Below, piece by piece: positions 26,864-36,786 of a DNA stretch of 64,000 nt. A program made the translations under genes and the position numbers. How positions within the stretch are numbered: the first letter of the stretch is position 1; the number at the start of each line of letters is the position of its first letter. The stretch covers positions 7,698,802 to 7,762,801 of the forward strand of contig NW_006499436.1 of assembly GCF_000471905.2 (NCBI RefSeq), in the 5' to 3' direction. The notes beneath the pieces are model-generated. The model was not told the DNA's origin, did not search any database, and was given only the letters and a program-made list of their open reading frames with translations. This DNA is from Amborella trichopoda (lineage: Eukaryota > Streptophyta > Magnoliopsida > Amborellales > Amborellaceae).

Positions 26864-27449
26864 GAAGGAAAGTAGAGAAAGAAGTAAGAGGAGGTTTGGG
26901 AAAGATGAGACCGAGAGAGAGATTTAGGGGCAGAGAGATGTGAGAGAGATTTTCTAGACGGAGGATCGTGCCTCACCTCTGAAACTGTTGTAGTCCTATA
27001 ATCCCTAGGAGAAGAAAAATAACTTGAAGCCAAAGAAGTTTCTGAGGATGGAAGAGCAGCAAAGACAGAGGCTCACTCGCTCCGATCAACTCTCGGTTCT
27101 GCAATTGCTGCACCTTCGAGAACTCCTCAGAGCTGCTGCTCAAGAGTCCCAACAACACTAACCGTGAAATCCAAAACACCTCTTCTAGCCTAATGACCCA
27201 AAGTCGAACCACTCTTGGATCTGTTCTTCAATTCAACAAAACCACCAATGAATCTTTAGAGACGAGCAAGACCCTCCTTGACATAATCAGAGATGAGGAA
27301 GAGGAATCCAACCCATGTAGATTAGTTGCAAACAACAAATCAGGCTGGGTGGAGAGAGAGGGAGATTGCAGAGATAAGAGGGAGGAGTCCGAACCTAGGA
27401 AGACCGAGAAATCAGAGAGAGAAGCAGATCACACACAGGCAATAACCAT

Positions 27450-27575
27450 GGACCTTCGGAACAAGAGAGACCTTCGGAGCAAGGTGCGAACCGTTGCAGG
27501 GCACCTTCAGAACAAGAGAGACCTTTGGAACAAGGTGCGAACCGTTGCAGAGCACCTTCGGAACAAGAGAGACTG
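27450..27575. repeat. Short tandem repeat, ~66 bp unit
   Basis: Two full units and a partial one built from GGAACAAGAGAGACCTT and GCAAGGTGCGAACCGTTGCA, inside the 2.0 kb LTR element. Confidence 0.85.
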
Positions 27576-27602
27576 AGAGCAGAGAACTTGATTCTGATAC
27601 CA

Positions 27603-27692
27603 TGTGAGAAGATGTTGTTTCTATTATCTTGTAAATTTGATTTACAATGGCGGATTTATACATGAATAAACGGTTTCTGTTAACTGTTTACA
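27603..27692 (-). repeat. 5' LTR of the 2.0 kb element
   Basis: 90 bp, TG...CA ends, next to the primer-binding site; shares TTTGATTTACAATGGCGGAT with the other LTR. Confidence 0.82.
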
Positions 27693-28017
27693 CTTTTCAC
27701 CCCACGTTTTACCTTGTCTTTTTCCTTTAAGCTCTTCCCTATCTTTCTATGTGCTAATAGCCACCACAAAACCTCGATCTACAAACTCCTCTCTCTCTCT
27801 CTAAAAGGAAAACCTAAACTCTCTCTCTCCCCCTCTTTCTCTATAACGTAAAGATTTTAGACATGAGCTTTCTCCAATACCCTCTCCCACCCTCTCTCTC
27901 TCTAGAAAAACCTAAAAAACTTACATAGAAACTTAACCCTTCTGAAAACCTTCATCAACAAAACAACCTCTCATAGAATCACAAAATTTCAGGAGAGAAA
28001 GTATGAGGGAGGAATCT

Positions 28018-28127
28018 ATGTTGAGCTATGACTACTACAAGAATTCATGCCCTCAAGCTGCGCTCGGAACCGATCCAATGTCCCTGCTGTTCTCTTGCAC
28101 CTTGCCTTCCATGACTGATTTGTTGAG
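28018..28127 (+). pseudogene. Class III peroxidase exon 1 fragment captured in the MULE
   Basis: Secreted plant class III peroxidases start their mature part with a segment such as L-x-x-x-Y-Y-x-x-x-C-P and carry the distal haem motif FHDCFV. Here 28021-28059 reads LSYDYYKNSCPQA in one frame, and 28059-28127 reads NVPAVLLHLAFHD then FVE in the next frame, with a stop where the conserved Cys codon of FHDCF belongs. About 25 residues normally between these two blocks are missing. The last codon is followed by GTCTCTCT, a plausible donor site where many peroxidase genes have their first intron. The fragment is broken by deletion, frameshift and stop; it cannot make an enzyme. It is the captured host-gene cargo of the Pack-MULE. 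Confidence 0.75.
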
Positions 28128-29329
28128 GTCTCTCTCTGAAATAAACTCTCATATTTGTCTTTTAATGGTTCTTCGATTGTTTCTCTCTTTGTTCATGTTT
28201 CTTTGGAGGTTTTCTTCAGGTAGTTTGTTGTGGTTTCTCTGTATTCTGCCTCTAATTTGTTGGAGGTTCTCTCATGAGATGGTTTTCTCTCTCTTCACTC
28301 AATTTCACAGGATGGTTTTCTCTCTCTACTAGTTCTGTTAGTTTTCTTGTTTCTTCGCATTTTCTTGCAGTTCTCAAGGGGCAGTTTTCTCTATATTTTT
28401 TTTTCTTTGAATTTGAACCCATTTACATGGGGTGGTTTTCTCTCTCCTCGTGTTTCTTTGAATTTCCTCGTAGCTTCCAAGAGGCAGTTCTCTCTCTCTC
28501 TCGTTTAGTTGGATTTCTTCCATTTTCCATAGAGTAATTTTGTGTCTTTTTGTTTTTTTGGATTTTCTGTCATTTTTTTGGCTAATTACATGACATTTCT
28601 TTAATGATAATTACATGACATTTCTTTAATGAGAAATCATCCTATAAGACCTTCATCCACCTATACTTAGGACTTAAATGAATCACCACTAAATTTGACA
28701 AGGATGTGTAAAAAAATCAAGTCCCACACTTATGTGATAATTTTTTTAGATGTTTGTATCAACTTTAATAATAATCCTTTGAGGTCCTACACACATGGTG
28801 AGGGAGGGTCCTATAGGATCATTGTTCTTCTTTAATAAGAAACCTAAAAATATTTCGCTAAAATTGTAAGTCCTTGCTCTCTCTGAGTGCTAAGACTTTG
28901 AAGACCTAAAAAACCTACAAAAAAAGGAAAGCTTTGATGTGTTGATGACGACCCCGCCTATGATGCCCTACCTTCAAGAAGAGATCTCTAGTTAATTGAA
29001 AGCTCTTCAAGCTATGAGAATATCCAAACTAAACCGAATTCCTCTCTCAAGACGTTGGGGTGAAACTTACCTAAAAAAAATGATGGTGAGTGAAGAGGGG
29101 AGAGAGTCAAAAAAAATTTGTTTTTACCTATGTAATGTAGAGAGAGACTTGTCAAAAAAATGGAGAGAGAGAGAGGTAGAAAGAGAATATGCAGATGACC
29201 CACAATAGAGAAAAAAGTTTCAATTCTTGAAGAATCCAAAATTAAAATTTTCTGTTTTTCAAAATGAAATTGGCTTGATTTGTATTTTTGAAAAACCGAA
29301 AATGAGTAGTTTCGTCTTTTTAGAAAACA

Positions 29330-29429
29330 AAATGTTATGAAACTCAGAAAATGGACATATCAATAATAGTAAAAAATATTTTTTATTTTGGTAATAACGG
29401 AAACTAAAACAGATATTTACGTAATTTTC
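29330..29429 (-). repeat. Right terminal inverted repeat of the MULE
   Basis: Reverse complement of the left end; followed directly by the TTTTTATTTA direct repeat. Confidence 0.75.
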
Positions 29430-29439
29430 TTTTTATTTA

Positions 29440-30560
29440 TGATAATTATCCCTCTCACTCAAGTTAGTATTTCCCATGTCTTATTTTAATATGAAATACT
29501 AGTTAAGAAAAGAAATGTGTTAATCTCACCCCTCACTCCTAAATCTCTCCCTCACTCACTCTTTTCTTATCTCTCCTATAATCTCTTTTTCCTTAAATCT
29601 CTCTCCCATATTTTATTCTTAAATTTAGATATTGATCAATATATATAAATTCTTATAACTCATTTATTTATAATAAGGTTAATGCTTCTTGAGTATGCCT
29701 TAATTGACTAGTATATTAGATATAGATATTAATAGGACCTAATGTCTTAAACTAATATATGAGATATTAGCATTAGTAAGACCTTACATAAATTTCTCTA
29801 TTAGTTTTATTTATATAATTTAAATTATTTATTTAAATCATCTTTATTATTTAAATGTATGTCAAATGGATTTGTATTAATTAATAATATATTAAAAGTA
29901 ATATTTACTATCACATTTATTATTAATTAGTAAAATATTCAATTTTGAAGATAAATACATTAAATTCTCTCTCTAAGACCATGTTTTATTGAAATTTTTT
30001 CAATGATAAATATATTTTAGTCTTCAAATATTATTGTTTTATTTAAATTTAAAAATATTAACTAATATTGTATAAAATAAAAGTACCTAAAATCAATATA
30101 CTTCTTTAGTATCTTCCAATGCTCTAATATATTTTATTCTCCATTGTAATTACCAAGCTTTGTTCGCTAAACAAAATTATCTTCAACTTTTAGTAAAAAC
30201 GCTTATAGTAACAAAAAGCATGTTATTCCAAGGTATGTCATATTAAAAACATGTGATTCCAAATTAGAAATATTTTTTGGAAAATAGAATTTTGATTTCT
30301 TATATGTTTTTAAGATTTTTTTTGTTACTTCTTTATATACCTCGTGCTTAGTTTCTTCTCTCTCTTGTTTCTAGCTAGCAACTCTTAGTTTTTTTAACAG
30401 TAATGTCCATCTTCTTCTTCTTCTCTCTTGCACCTTCGGTTTTCTTCACAAGCCCCCCCCATTGCTCCTTAACATCTTGAGCCCAACACTATTTTCTAAT
30501 TTTTTTTGACAAAGTAGATAACCTTTCGAAACCTTCCATTAATAATGTACTAGTGGCTAT
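29440..30560. other. AT-rich spacer
   Basis: No gene is recognised. The segment is AT-rich with TATTAA-type repeats (29640-30130) and a short TCTTCTTCTTCTTCTC run (30415-30435). Confidence 0.5.
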
Positions 30561-30564
30561 GGTT

Positions 30565-31135
30565 TTAGAGCGGGAGTGAAACCCGAGGGATGAGAGAATT
30601 TTTTTGTAGTCGCACCTTTTTAAAATTTAAGAGAGAAGTTTGGAACTCAAGTGTGTGACACGAGGGATGGGAGAATTTTTAGGGGTTGCATCTTTTTTAA
30701 ATTTAAGAGAGATAAATTTGAAGTTCAAAAGAGCAAAAAAATGATAGGGAGAGATTTTAAGAGCAAGATAAAAAAAATAACATTTAAGAGAGAGATAGGA
30801 GGGGTGCATGACAATAGAGATAAGAGAGTTTTAAGAAGTTGTATCTTTTCAAATATTGAGAGAGAAAAACTTGAAACCCGAAAAATGTTAAAAAAATGAT
30901 AATGAGAGATATTAAGAGAATTTTTTTTAAGAAGAGAGATAAGAGAGATATGTGAGAGAAAAATGAACGATTTCTAAAGAGTTGTAGTATCAAAATAATT
31001 AGTAGATATTAATACCTATCAATTGTAAAGAGAGAGGGAGATGATTTGTAAGAGAAAAATGAGAGATTTTTAGGAAGTTACATCTTTTCAAATTTCGAGA
31101 GAGGACATGTGTCAAAATAATCGGTACAAATTCAT
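30565..31135. repeat. Degenerate tandem repeat, ~90-110 bp unit
   Basis: Units share GAGGGATG(A/G)GAGAATTTTT, then GTTG(C/T)ATCTTTTTAAATTT, then AAGAGAGA...TTTGAA. At least four recognisable but diverged units occur. Plus and minus open frames here follow the repeat and are not genes. Confidence 0.65.
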
Positions 31136-31739
31136 AACAACCCATGGTAAAGAAAGACGGGCATGACATGTGTCATAAAAATAAGCAGGCTTCTTCTGGC
31201 TTAAAATATAGAAGTTAACGTCTTCTTCTTTTTCTTAAAGGTTAACTAGTAATTGATATAAATGGCTTCTTCTAATGACTTTATAATTTATCTGAATGGC
31301 TTCTTCTATGGCTTTATAATTCAACTTTATCTTTATATCACATGACTTCTTTCTTGGAATAAATTTGAAGTCTTATTCATTTAAATGCTTCATTTATCTA
31401 ACTTGATTGTATTATTATCTCGCCTTGAAGTATAAGATATTTTATCCTTATATCAAGTATTTAATGCGCACTTATTGGTTTTTAAATGTAGGTATTTAAA
31501 ATAGGTCAGATAACTACCGTCATGCCCATTTAAAGGCAGAGAGATCTACTACTACACATTAAGAGAAGGTTAAGGGGTGGACAAGAGTAAAAATAAATAA
31601 AAAAAGACCTTATGCTAGAGATAATGTAGGGTAATTAATTTTAAATTGGTGTTAAGGGTGGGCATTGTGTGAAAAAATCAAGATAACTACATAGATATAC
31701 AAAAAACGAAAACGAAAACAAAAGTTTGCATCTCTATGA

Positions 31740-33330
31740 CATCCCAAAGAAGAATAAACATCATTTACTCAAACCGTTGAATCTCTTCACCAAATCCTCA
31801 AAAAAAAATATTTTCTTAAATAAACATCATTTCCTCAAGTCGTTTAATCTCTTCACCAAACCCCCCCAAAAAAAACATTTTTCTTAAGAAAAATAATCGC
31901 TACTATTTTGTACCAATTGAATAAAAAAGATTTACAAAAGATAAATGTGAGGGATAATTTAGGGAAGAAAAAGTAAGAAAGTAAATGAGAAAGAGAGATG
32001 ACATAGTAGAGATAAAATAGTTTTCTAAAACATCTCTCTCTAGATATAGATGGAGAAGTCTTTTAAAAATTTGAGTTTCTATGCTTAGAGATAGAGAGGA
32101 ACTATTTTGAAAAGTGGCTATGCCTAGAGATAATGTAGGGCAAATGACTTTTTTTTAAATAAATAGCACTCCTCAAACCGTTTTAATCTCTTCACCAAAA
32201 CCCAAAAAAGAAATTTCTTAAAAAACCAATCGCTGCTATTTTGTAACAGTTGAATAAAAAGGTTGAGAGATATGATATACAAATAAATACATGAAATATA
32301 GTGAAAGGACTATGAGATTTACTAATATGAAAGATAATTTAGGTGAGAAAAAATAGGAAAGTAAATGAGAAAGAGAGAGATGACATAGTAGAAAGAAACA
32401 TGTGAGATAGAGGGGAAGAGAAAAATACCTAGAGATAAAATGATTTTCTAAAAAATCTCTCCCTAAATAGAGATAGAGAATTCTTTTGAAAGGGTGTGAG
32501 TTTTTATGCCTAGAGATAGACAACTCTTTTGAAATGAATATGAGATTTATGAAAGATAAATGTGAGATAATTTAGGGGAGAAAAAGTGGGAAAGTAAATG
32601 ATAAAGAGAGAGAGATGACGTAGTAGCAAGAAACATGTGAGATAGAGGTGAGGAGAAAAAATACGTCTAGATAGAGAATTCTTTTGAAAAGGTGTGAGTT
32701 TCTATGCCTAGAGATAAATATAGAGAACTCTTTTGAAAATGTGTGAGTTTCCTAGACATAATGTAGGGCACTTTATATAGGTATTAAGGGTGGGTATTGT
32801 GTGAAGAAAGTGAGAAAATAAGAAAATAAAGTGTTGCATCTCCTTGCTATGCCAGCAAAAAATAAACATCATTTCCTCAAATCGTTAATCGCTGCGATTT
32901 TGTACTCTTATTGAATAAGAAAGTTGAGAGATATGATATAAAGAGAGAAATATATGAGAGATAGTTAATCACTACCATTTTGTACCTATTAAATGAGAAA
33001 GTTGAGAGATATAATATAAAGAGAGAAATATGTGAGAGAGATAGTGAAAGGAACATGAAAGTCAAAAAAGATAAATATGAGAGATATTTTAGAAGAAAAA
33101 AAATAGGAAAGTAAATGAGAAAAAGAGAGATGACATAGACAGAAAAACGTGACGGAGGGGGAGAAAGAAAAATAAGTGAAAGGTAGAATGATTTCCTAAA
33201 AAATCTCTCTGTAAATAGACATAGACACCTCTAAATGGATTCCTAAAAATAAATCTTTCTCTAAATAGAAATAGAGAACTCTTTTCAAAAGGTGTGAATA
33301 TTTAAAATGCAAAATGCAAACAAAAAACAC
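31740..33330. repeat. Degenerate long-unit tandem repeats
   Basis: Two phrases alternate. One is ATTTCCTCAAACCGTTTAATCTCTTCACC (seen around 31765, 31830, 32170, 32870). The other is AAGTAAATGAGAAAGAGAG with GATGACATAGTAG and AGATAGAGAACTCTTTTGAAA (around 31980, 32360, 32595, 33110). Spacing is about 240-380 bp with internal deletions, so this is an old, decayed tandem array rather than a clean satellite. Confidence 0.65.
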
Positions 33331-33520
33331 CCCTAGATGAAAAGTTGTGCATCTAAAGAACACTTTTCAAAATTCAAACGTCCCATAATTATCGTTACCA
33401 AACACTTCAAGTAGAATACCAATAATGTTTTCTCTCCATTTTTCTTTACTCATCCTTCATTTTTTATTTCTCATCCTTTATTTTTTTTTCTCATTCTCTA
33501 CTCTCGCTCATTCTCTATGT

Positions 33521-33766
33521 TGACATTGATAGGAACCAAATATTGAGTTTCCTATATTGAGTTTGTCGAGTTTCCTATTTTATGGGATTACTATTGTAAT
33601 GTGATTTGTTTCTTATAAGACAAGAGTTATAACTCTATAAATCTCTAGTAAACCAGAGTAATCCCTATGTATGAGATACTGGTTTACCCTCCATGAACGT
33701 AGGCACCATTGCCGAACTACATATATGTTGTGTTGATTTTTATTTTCTATTATTGCAAATTCTACA
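33521..33766 (+). repeat. 5' LTR of outer copia
   Basis: 246 bp, ends in TTCTACA, aligns with 48092-48368; shared phrases include GGGATTACTATTGTAATGTG and TTCTATTATTGCAAATTCTA. Confidence 0.88.
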
Positions 33767-35821
33767 TGCGATCAATACACGCCGATCTGTCAAATAGTGA
33801 TCCATGGCTCATTAGTGGTTTCTTCATATCTCTTGATCTTGGAGATTTTTTTTTTCTTTAACGGAGGTAGACTATCCCTTTGTATCTTGCTTGCACACTT
33901 CATCCATTGATTTCATTTTGTTGTTGTTGTTCCATATTTCTACATCTTATATCCCGCTGATTTCATCTTGCTGTTGGCGTGCTGTTATTGTTGCATCTTG
34001 CAGCTTGCATCTTGGAGGGACAACAATCATCTTGCATCTTACATCCCATTAATTGTATCTTGCCTCTTGGATTTGCATGTTTTGCAACTTGGACGAGATA
34101 CAAATTTAGAGGGTTTGCAAGTTTGCAAATGTGATTTGCAAAGGGCACTTGGATGTTCTCGGAGCGTGGGATCAAATATATTTTCGATCTCCATAGGATA
34201 GTTCAAGAGGCTATTTTGTACATGAATTGAAAGCGGGATTAACTGTACCTCTTTGTTGATTTTGGGACTCAACTTCTTTTTCAGGTTTACCAAAAGCAAA
34301 TCACTCCAAAAATATCTGATTGCAACTTTGAACACCTTTGGTCTTTGGCTGGTTTCCATTGAGGTATTTCCCTTATTTTTCTACTGATAAGGTTAGTATT
34401 CCAGTTCCTTTTATCTCTTATAATGGAAGACTTAGAATCTAACTCTAGTATGAAATTTACAACTGTATCTTTGAATGAGCTTAATTATCTTGTTCGGTAG
34501 AAAGCTGTTTCTTGTTCTCTTTTTAGAAAATTTAAACTTGGACATATAACTAGGAAGAAAATCATGAATCTTGATGTCAGAACCTCTAAAGAAAGTGTTG
34601 AGAAATCTTTTTTGGTTGCTAATGATGAGAAATATGAAAAAAAAAAGGCTCAAAATAATGGTGGAGGTAGAGATGCCAATAGATATACCGCTCAAATTGC
34701 AATCATTCAAACCCATCACTGCAATTGTGAACATTACCACACAAGATCCTTCTTCTCCGTTCCCGGACAAAAGTAACCCTTCTGCTTCTATGTCTTCTTG
34801 TGATACTTTTTATTAAATAATAGACTCTAGGGCTACAGATCATATGACTGGCAATTTACAATATCTATCCAACCTAAAAAATAATGAAAATATGAACCTT
34901 GTGTCTATTGCTAATGGTTCCTTAATTCCTATCTATGGTGTTGGTAATACCAATTTCTTCTCCAAATCCCAAAACTCTGAAGTTCTTTTTATGCTATCAT
35001 TCCCCTCTAACTTGATGTATATTAGTAAAATCACTCAAAGCATGAATCACAAATGTTATTTTTTTCTCTCAATGTTGTGAATTTCCAAGACCAGGCCAAG
35101 AGGAGGAAGATTGGTGAAGGAAGACTGTCTCATGGGTCATATTTATTCAATCAGGAGAATAGGGTTTTGGTTGTCAGTTATGATAGTTCCAATATTAACA
35201 AATTGAGGTATTGGAGATTTGAACACCCTTCAGATAAAGTTTTGAAAATCTTAATGCCTTCTCTATCTTTAACCTCTCATTCTTCTGAAGTCTGTAAATT
35301 CTCAAAACAGACAAGACTTTCTTTTAAGTCTTCTGTGCATGTTTGAAAAGAGCCCTTTTATTTGATACATTCTGATGTGTGGGGACCAGCCCCAGTTGAT
35401 TCTTATATCAGTTTTAAATATTTTGTTACTTTTATTGATGATTGGTCTCTTGCTACTTGGGTATATTTAGTGAAATAAAAAACATAAGTTTTTCATTTGT
35501 TCAAAGAATTTTCTAAACTAATTTATATTCAATACAATGGAAAAATTAGAATTATGCAGACTGATAATGGTACAGAGTATGTGAACAAAGCTTTTTCTGA
35601 GCATTTATTAAATTTTGGTGTTATACACCAAACATCGTGCATTAGAACACCTTAGCAGAATAGAGTTGTTGAAAGGAAAAATAGACATCTTTTAGAAGCT
35701 ACAATGTCTTTGATGTTTCAGATGTATGTTCCAAAAAATTATTGGCCTGAAGCTGCTTTAACTGCTTGCTATCTGACTAACAGACTTCCAAGTAAAATTC
35801 TTAAGGATAAATCTCCCCATG

Positions 35822-36786
35822 TGTTTATAGTGCAAAATCAGAGAGATCTTCATGAAAGATCCCTCAGATCTCAACACCACAAATTAATTTTGAAAGAACA
35901 TGATAAAGAATGTGGGGAAAATCAAATTCTGATCTAAGGCCCGATTCGACCAAAAAACGAGCAGATCTGTTCTTAGATCAGTGGTAGCGCTAACATTGAT
36001 CCGAATATGAAACAAGAAATAAAAAGCAATAAAAGCTAGTCTAATCTAATTAAAATGAAATAAAAGCAGAAAATAAATAATAAAAGGGTAAGAAACGATA
36101 CCAAACCGGGCCAGATGGCTTGGGATTCTCGAGCCTTCGAGGGCCCGCCCGTATCAGAACCAGTGTCCTCTTTGTCTCTCTTTCTCCAAGTGTTGACCAA
36201 GCCTTAGCCTGGTTGAATGGTTTTTTGATTTAAAGATAGCTTAGAACTAGGGTTTTTTAGGTTAGGTTTTTCTTTCTCTGAGCTCTCTCTCTAACTTCTA
36301 GCCTCCCACGTCCTACTTCCCTCCTTTTAACCTACATGTCTCACCTTTTTAAGAGGTGTCCCTAGTCTCCCATGTGCCACCTCCTTGTCTCACCTTTTTA
36401 AGAGGTGTCCCTAGTCTCCCATGTGCCACATCCTTCCCAAAAAAAAGGACGTCAGTTTTCAAGAGGTGCCCCTAGTCTCCCACGTGCCACCTCCTTCCCA
36501 AAAAAAGGATGCCAGTTTTATTTTCTTAGAGACTTAATAGGGATGTAGAATAAATAACTACTAAAACATGGGATTTACTAGGTGCGGAATGAATAACTAC
36601 TAAAAGCTAGGGATTTGCTAGGTGTAGAATGAATAACTACTAAAAGTTGGGAATTTGCTAGGTGTGGATCATAGGATGGGAGCATGGATCGTGGTGGTCT
36701 ATGGTTTAGGGGTCTACTGAAATAGTGTGGTCCTATGGATTCAGGAAAACCAGGGAATTTGTCAATTTTAAAATGGGGTGTTTACA
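35822..36786 (-). repeat. 3' LTR of the gypsy-type element
   Basis: 965 bp. Longer than its partner because two internal phrases are multiplied: a unit with AAGAGGTGTCCCTAGTCTCC (three copies, 36337-36505) and one with GAATAACTACTAAAA (three copies, 36545-36655). Confidence 0.85.

Larger units (their letters stand above)
25693..27692 (-). mobile_element. 2.0 kb LTR element with 86-90 bp LTRs (TRIM-like), fossil
   Basis: Direct repeats 25693-25778 and 27603-27692 both begin TGTGAGAAGATGTTG and end in TTCACA or TTTACA. On the minus strand the right copy is followed by ATGGTATCAGAA, a tRNA-Met primer-binding site (about 27594-27605), and the left copy is preceded by a GAGGGGGA polypurine tract (about 25779-25788). 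Flanking CTTAT / CTTTT is a decayed 5 bp target-site duplication. The ~1.8 kb interior has no recognised gag or pol and contains GA-rich tracts and a short tandem repeat. The LTRs are far shorter than usual for copia, fitting a TRIM-type non-autonomous element. Confidence 0.82.
25379..29429. mobile_element. Mutator-like Pack-MULE carrying a peroxidase fragment
   Basis: The ends are inverted repeats of about 75-90 bp. The left end (GAGAAAATTACG ... TTTTAGTTTCTGTTATTAC) matches the reverse complement of 29430-29330 (GAAAATTACG ... TTTTAGTTTCCGTTATTAC) with about four differences in the first 39 bases. The flanks share a 10-base direct repeat, TTTTTATTTA, at 25369-25378 and 29430-29439. Long inverted ends with 9-11 bp target duplications define Mutator-like elements. 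No transposase is present. A piece of a class III peroxidase lies inside (28018-28127), so it qualifies as a Pack-MULE. A 2,000 bp LTR element (25693-27692) inserted later; without it the MULE is about 2.05 kb. The AT-rich duplication weakens the evidence slightly. Confidence 0.72.

Noticed and set aside
26752-27576. Ser/Leu-rich and Arg/Glu-rich frames inside the 2.0 kb LTR element
   Set aside because: They are translations of GA/CT-rich and tandemly repeated DNA in both strands.
28003-28537. Plus-strand frames of 109 and 87 codons read as genes
   Set aside because: They start in the peroxidase relic and then run into low-complexity intron-like TTCTCTCT sequence; not a real protein.
34564-35346. 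Plus-strand frames as host genes
   Set aside because: They are gag/protease-region remnants of the outer copia element.
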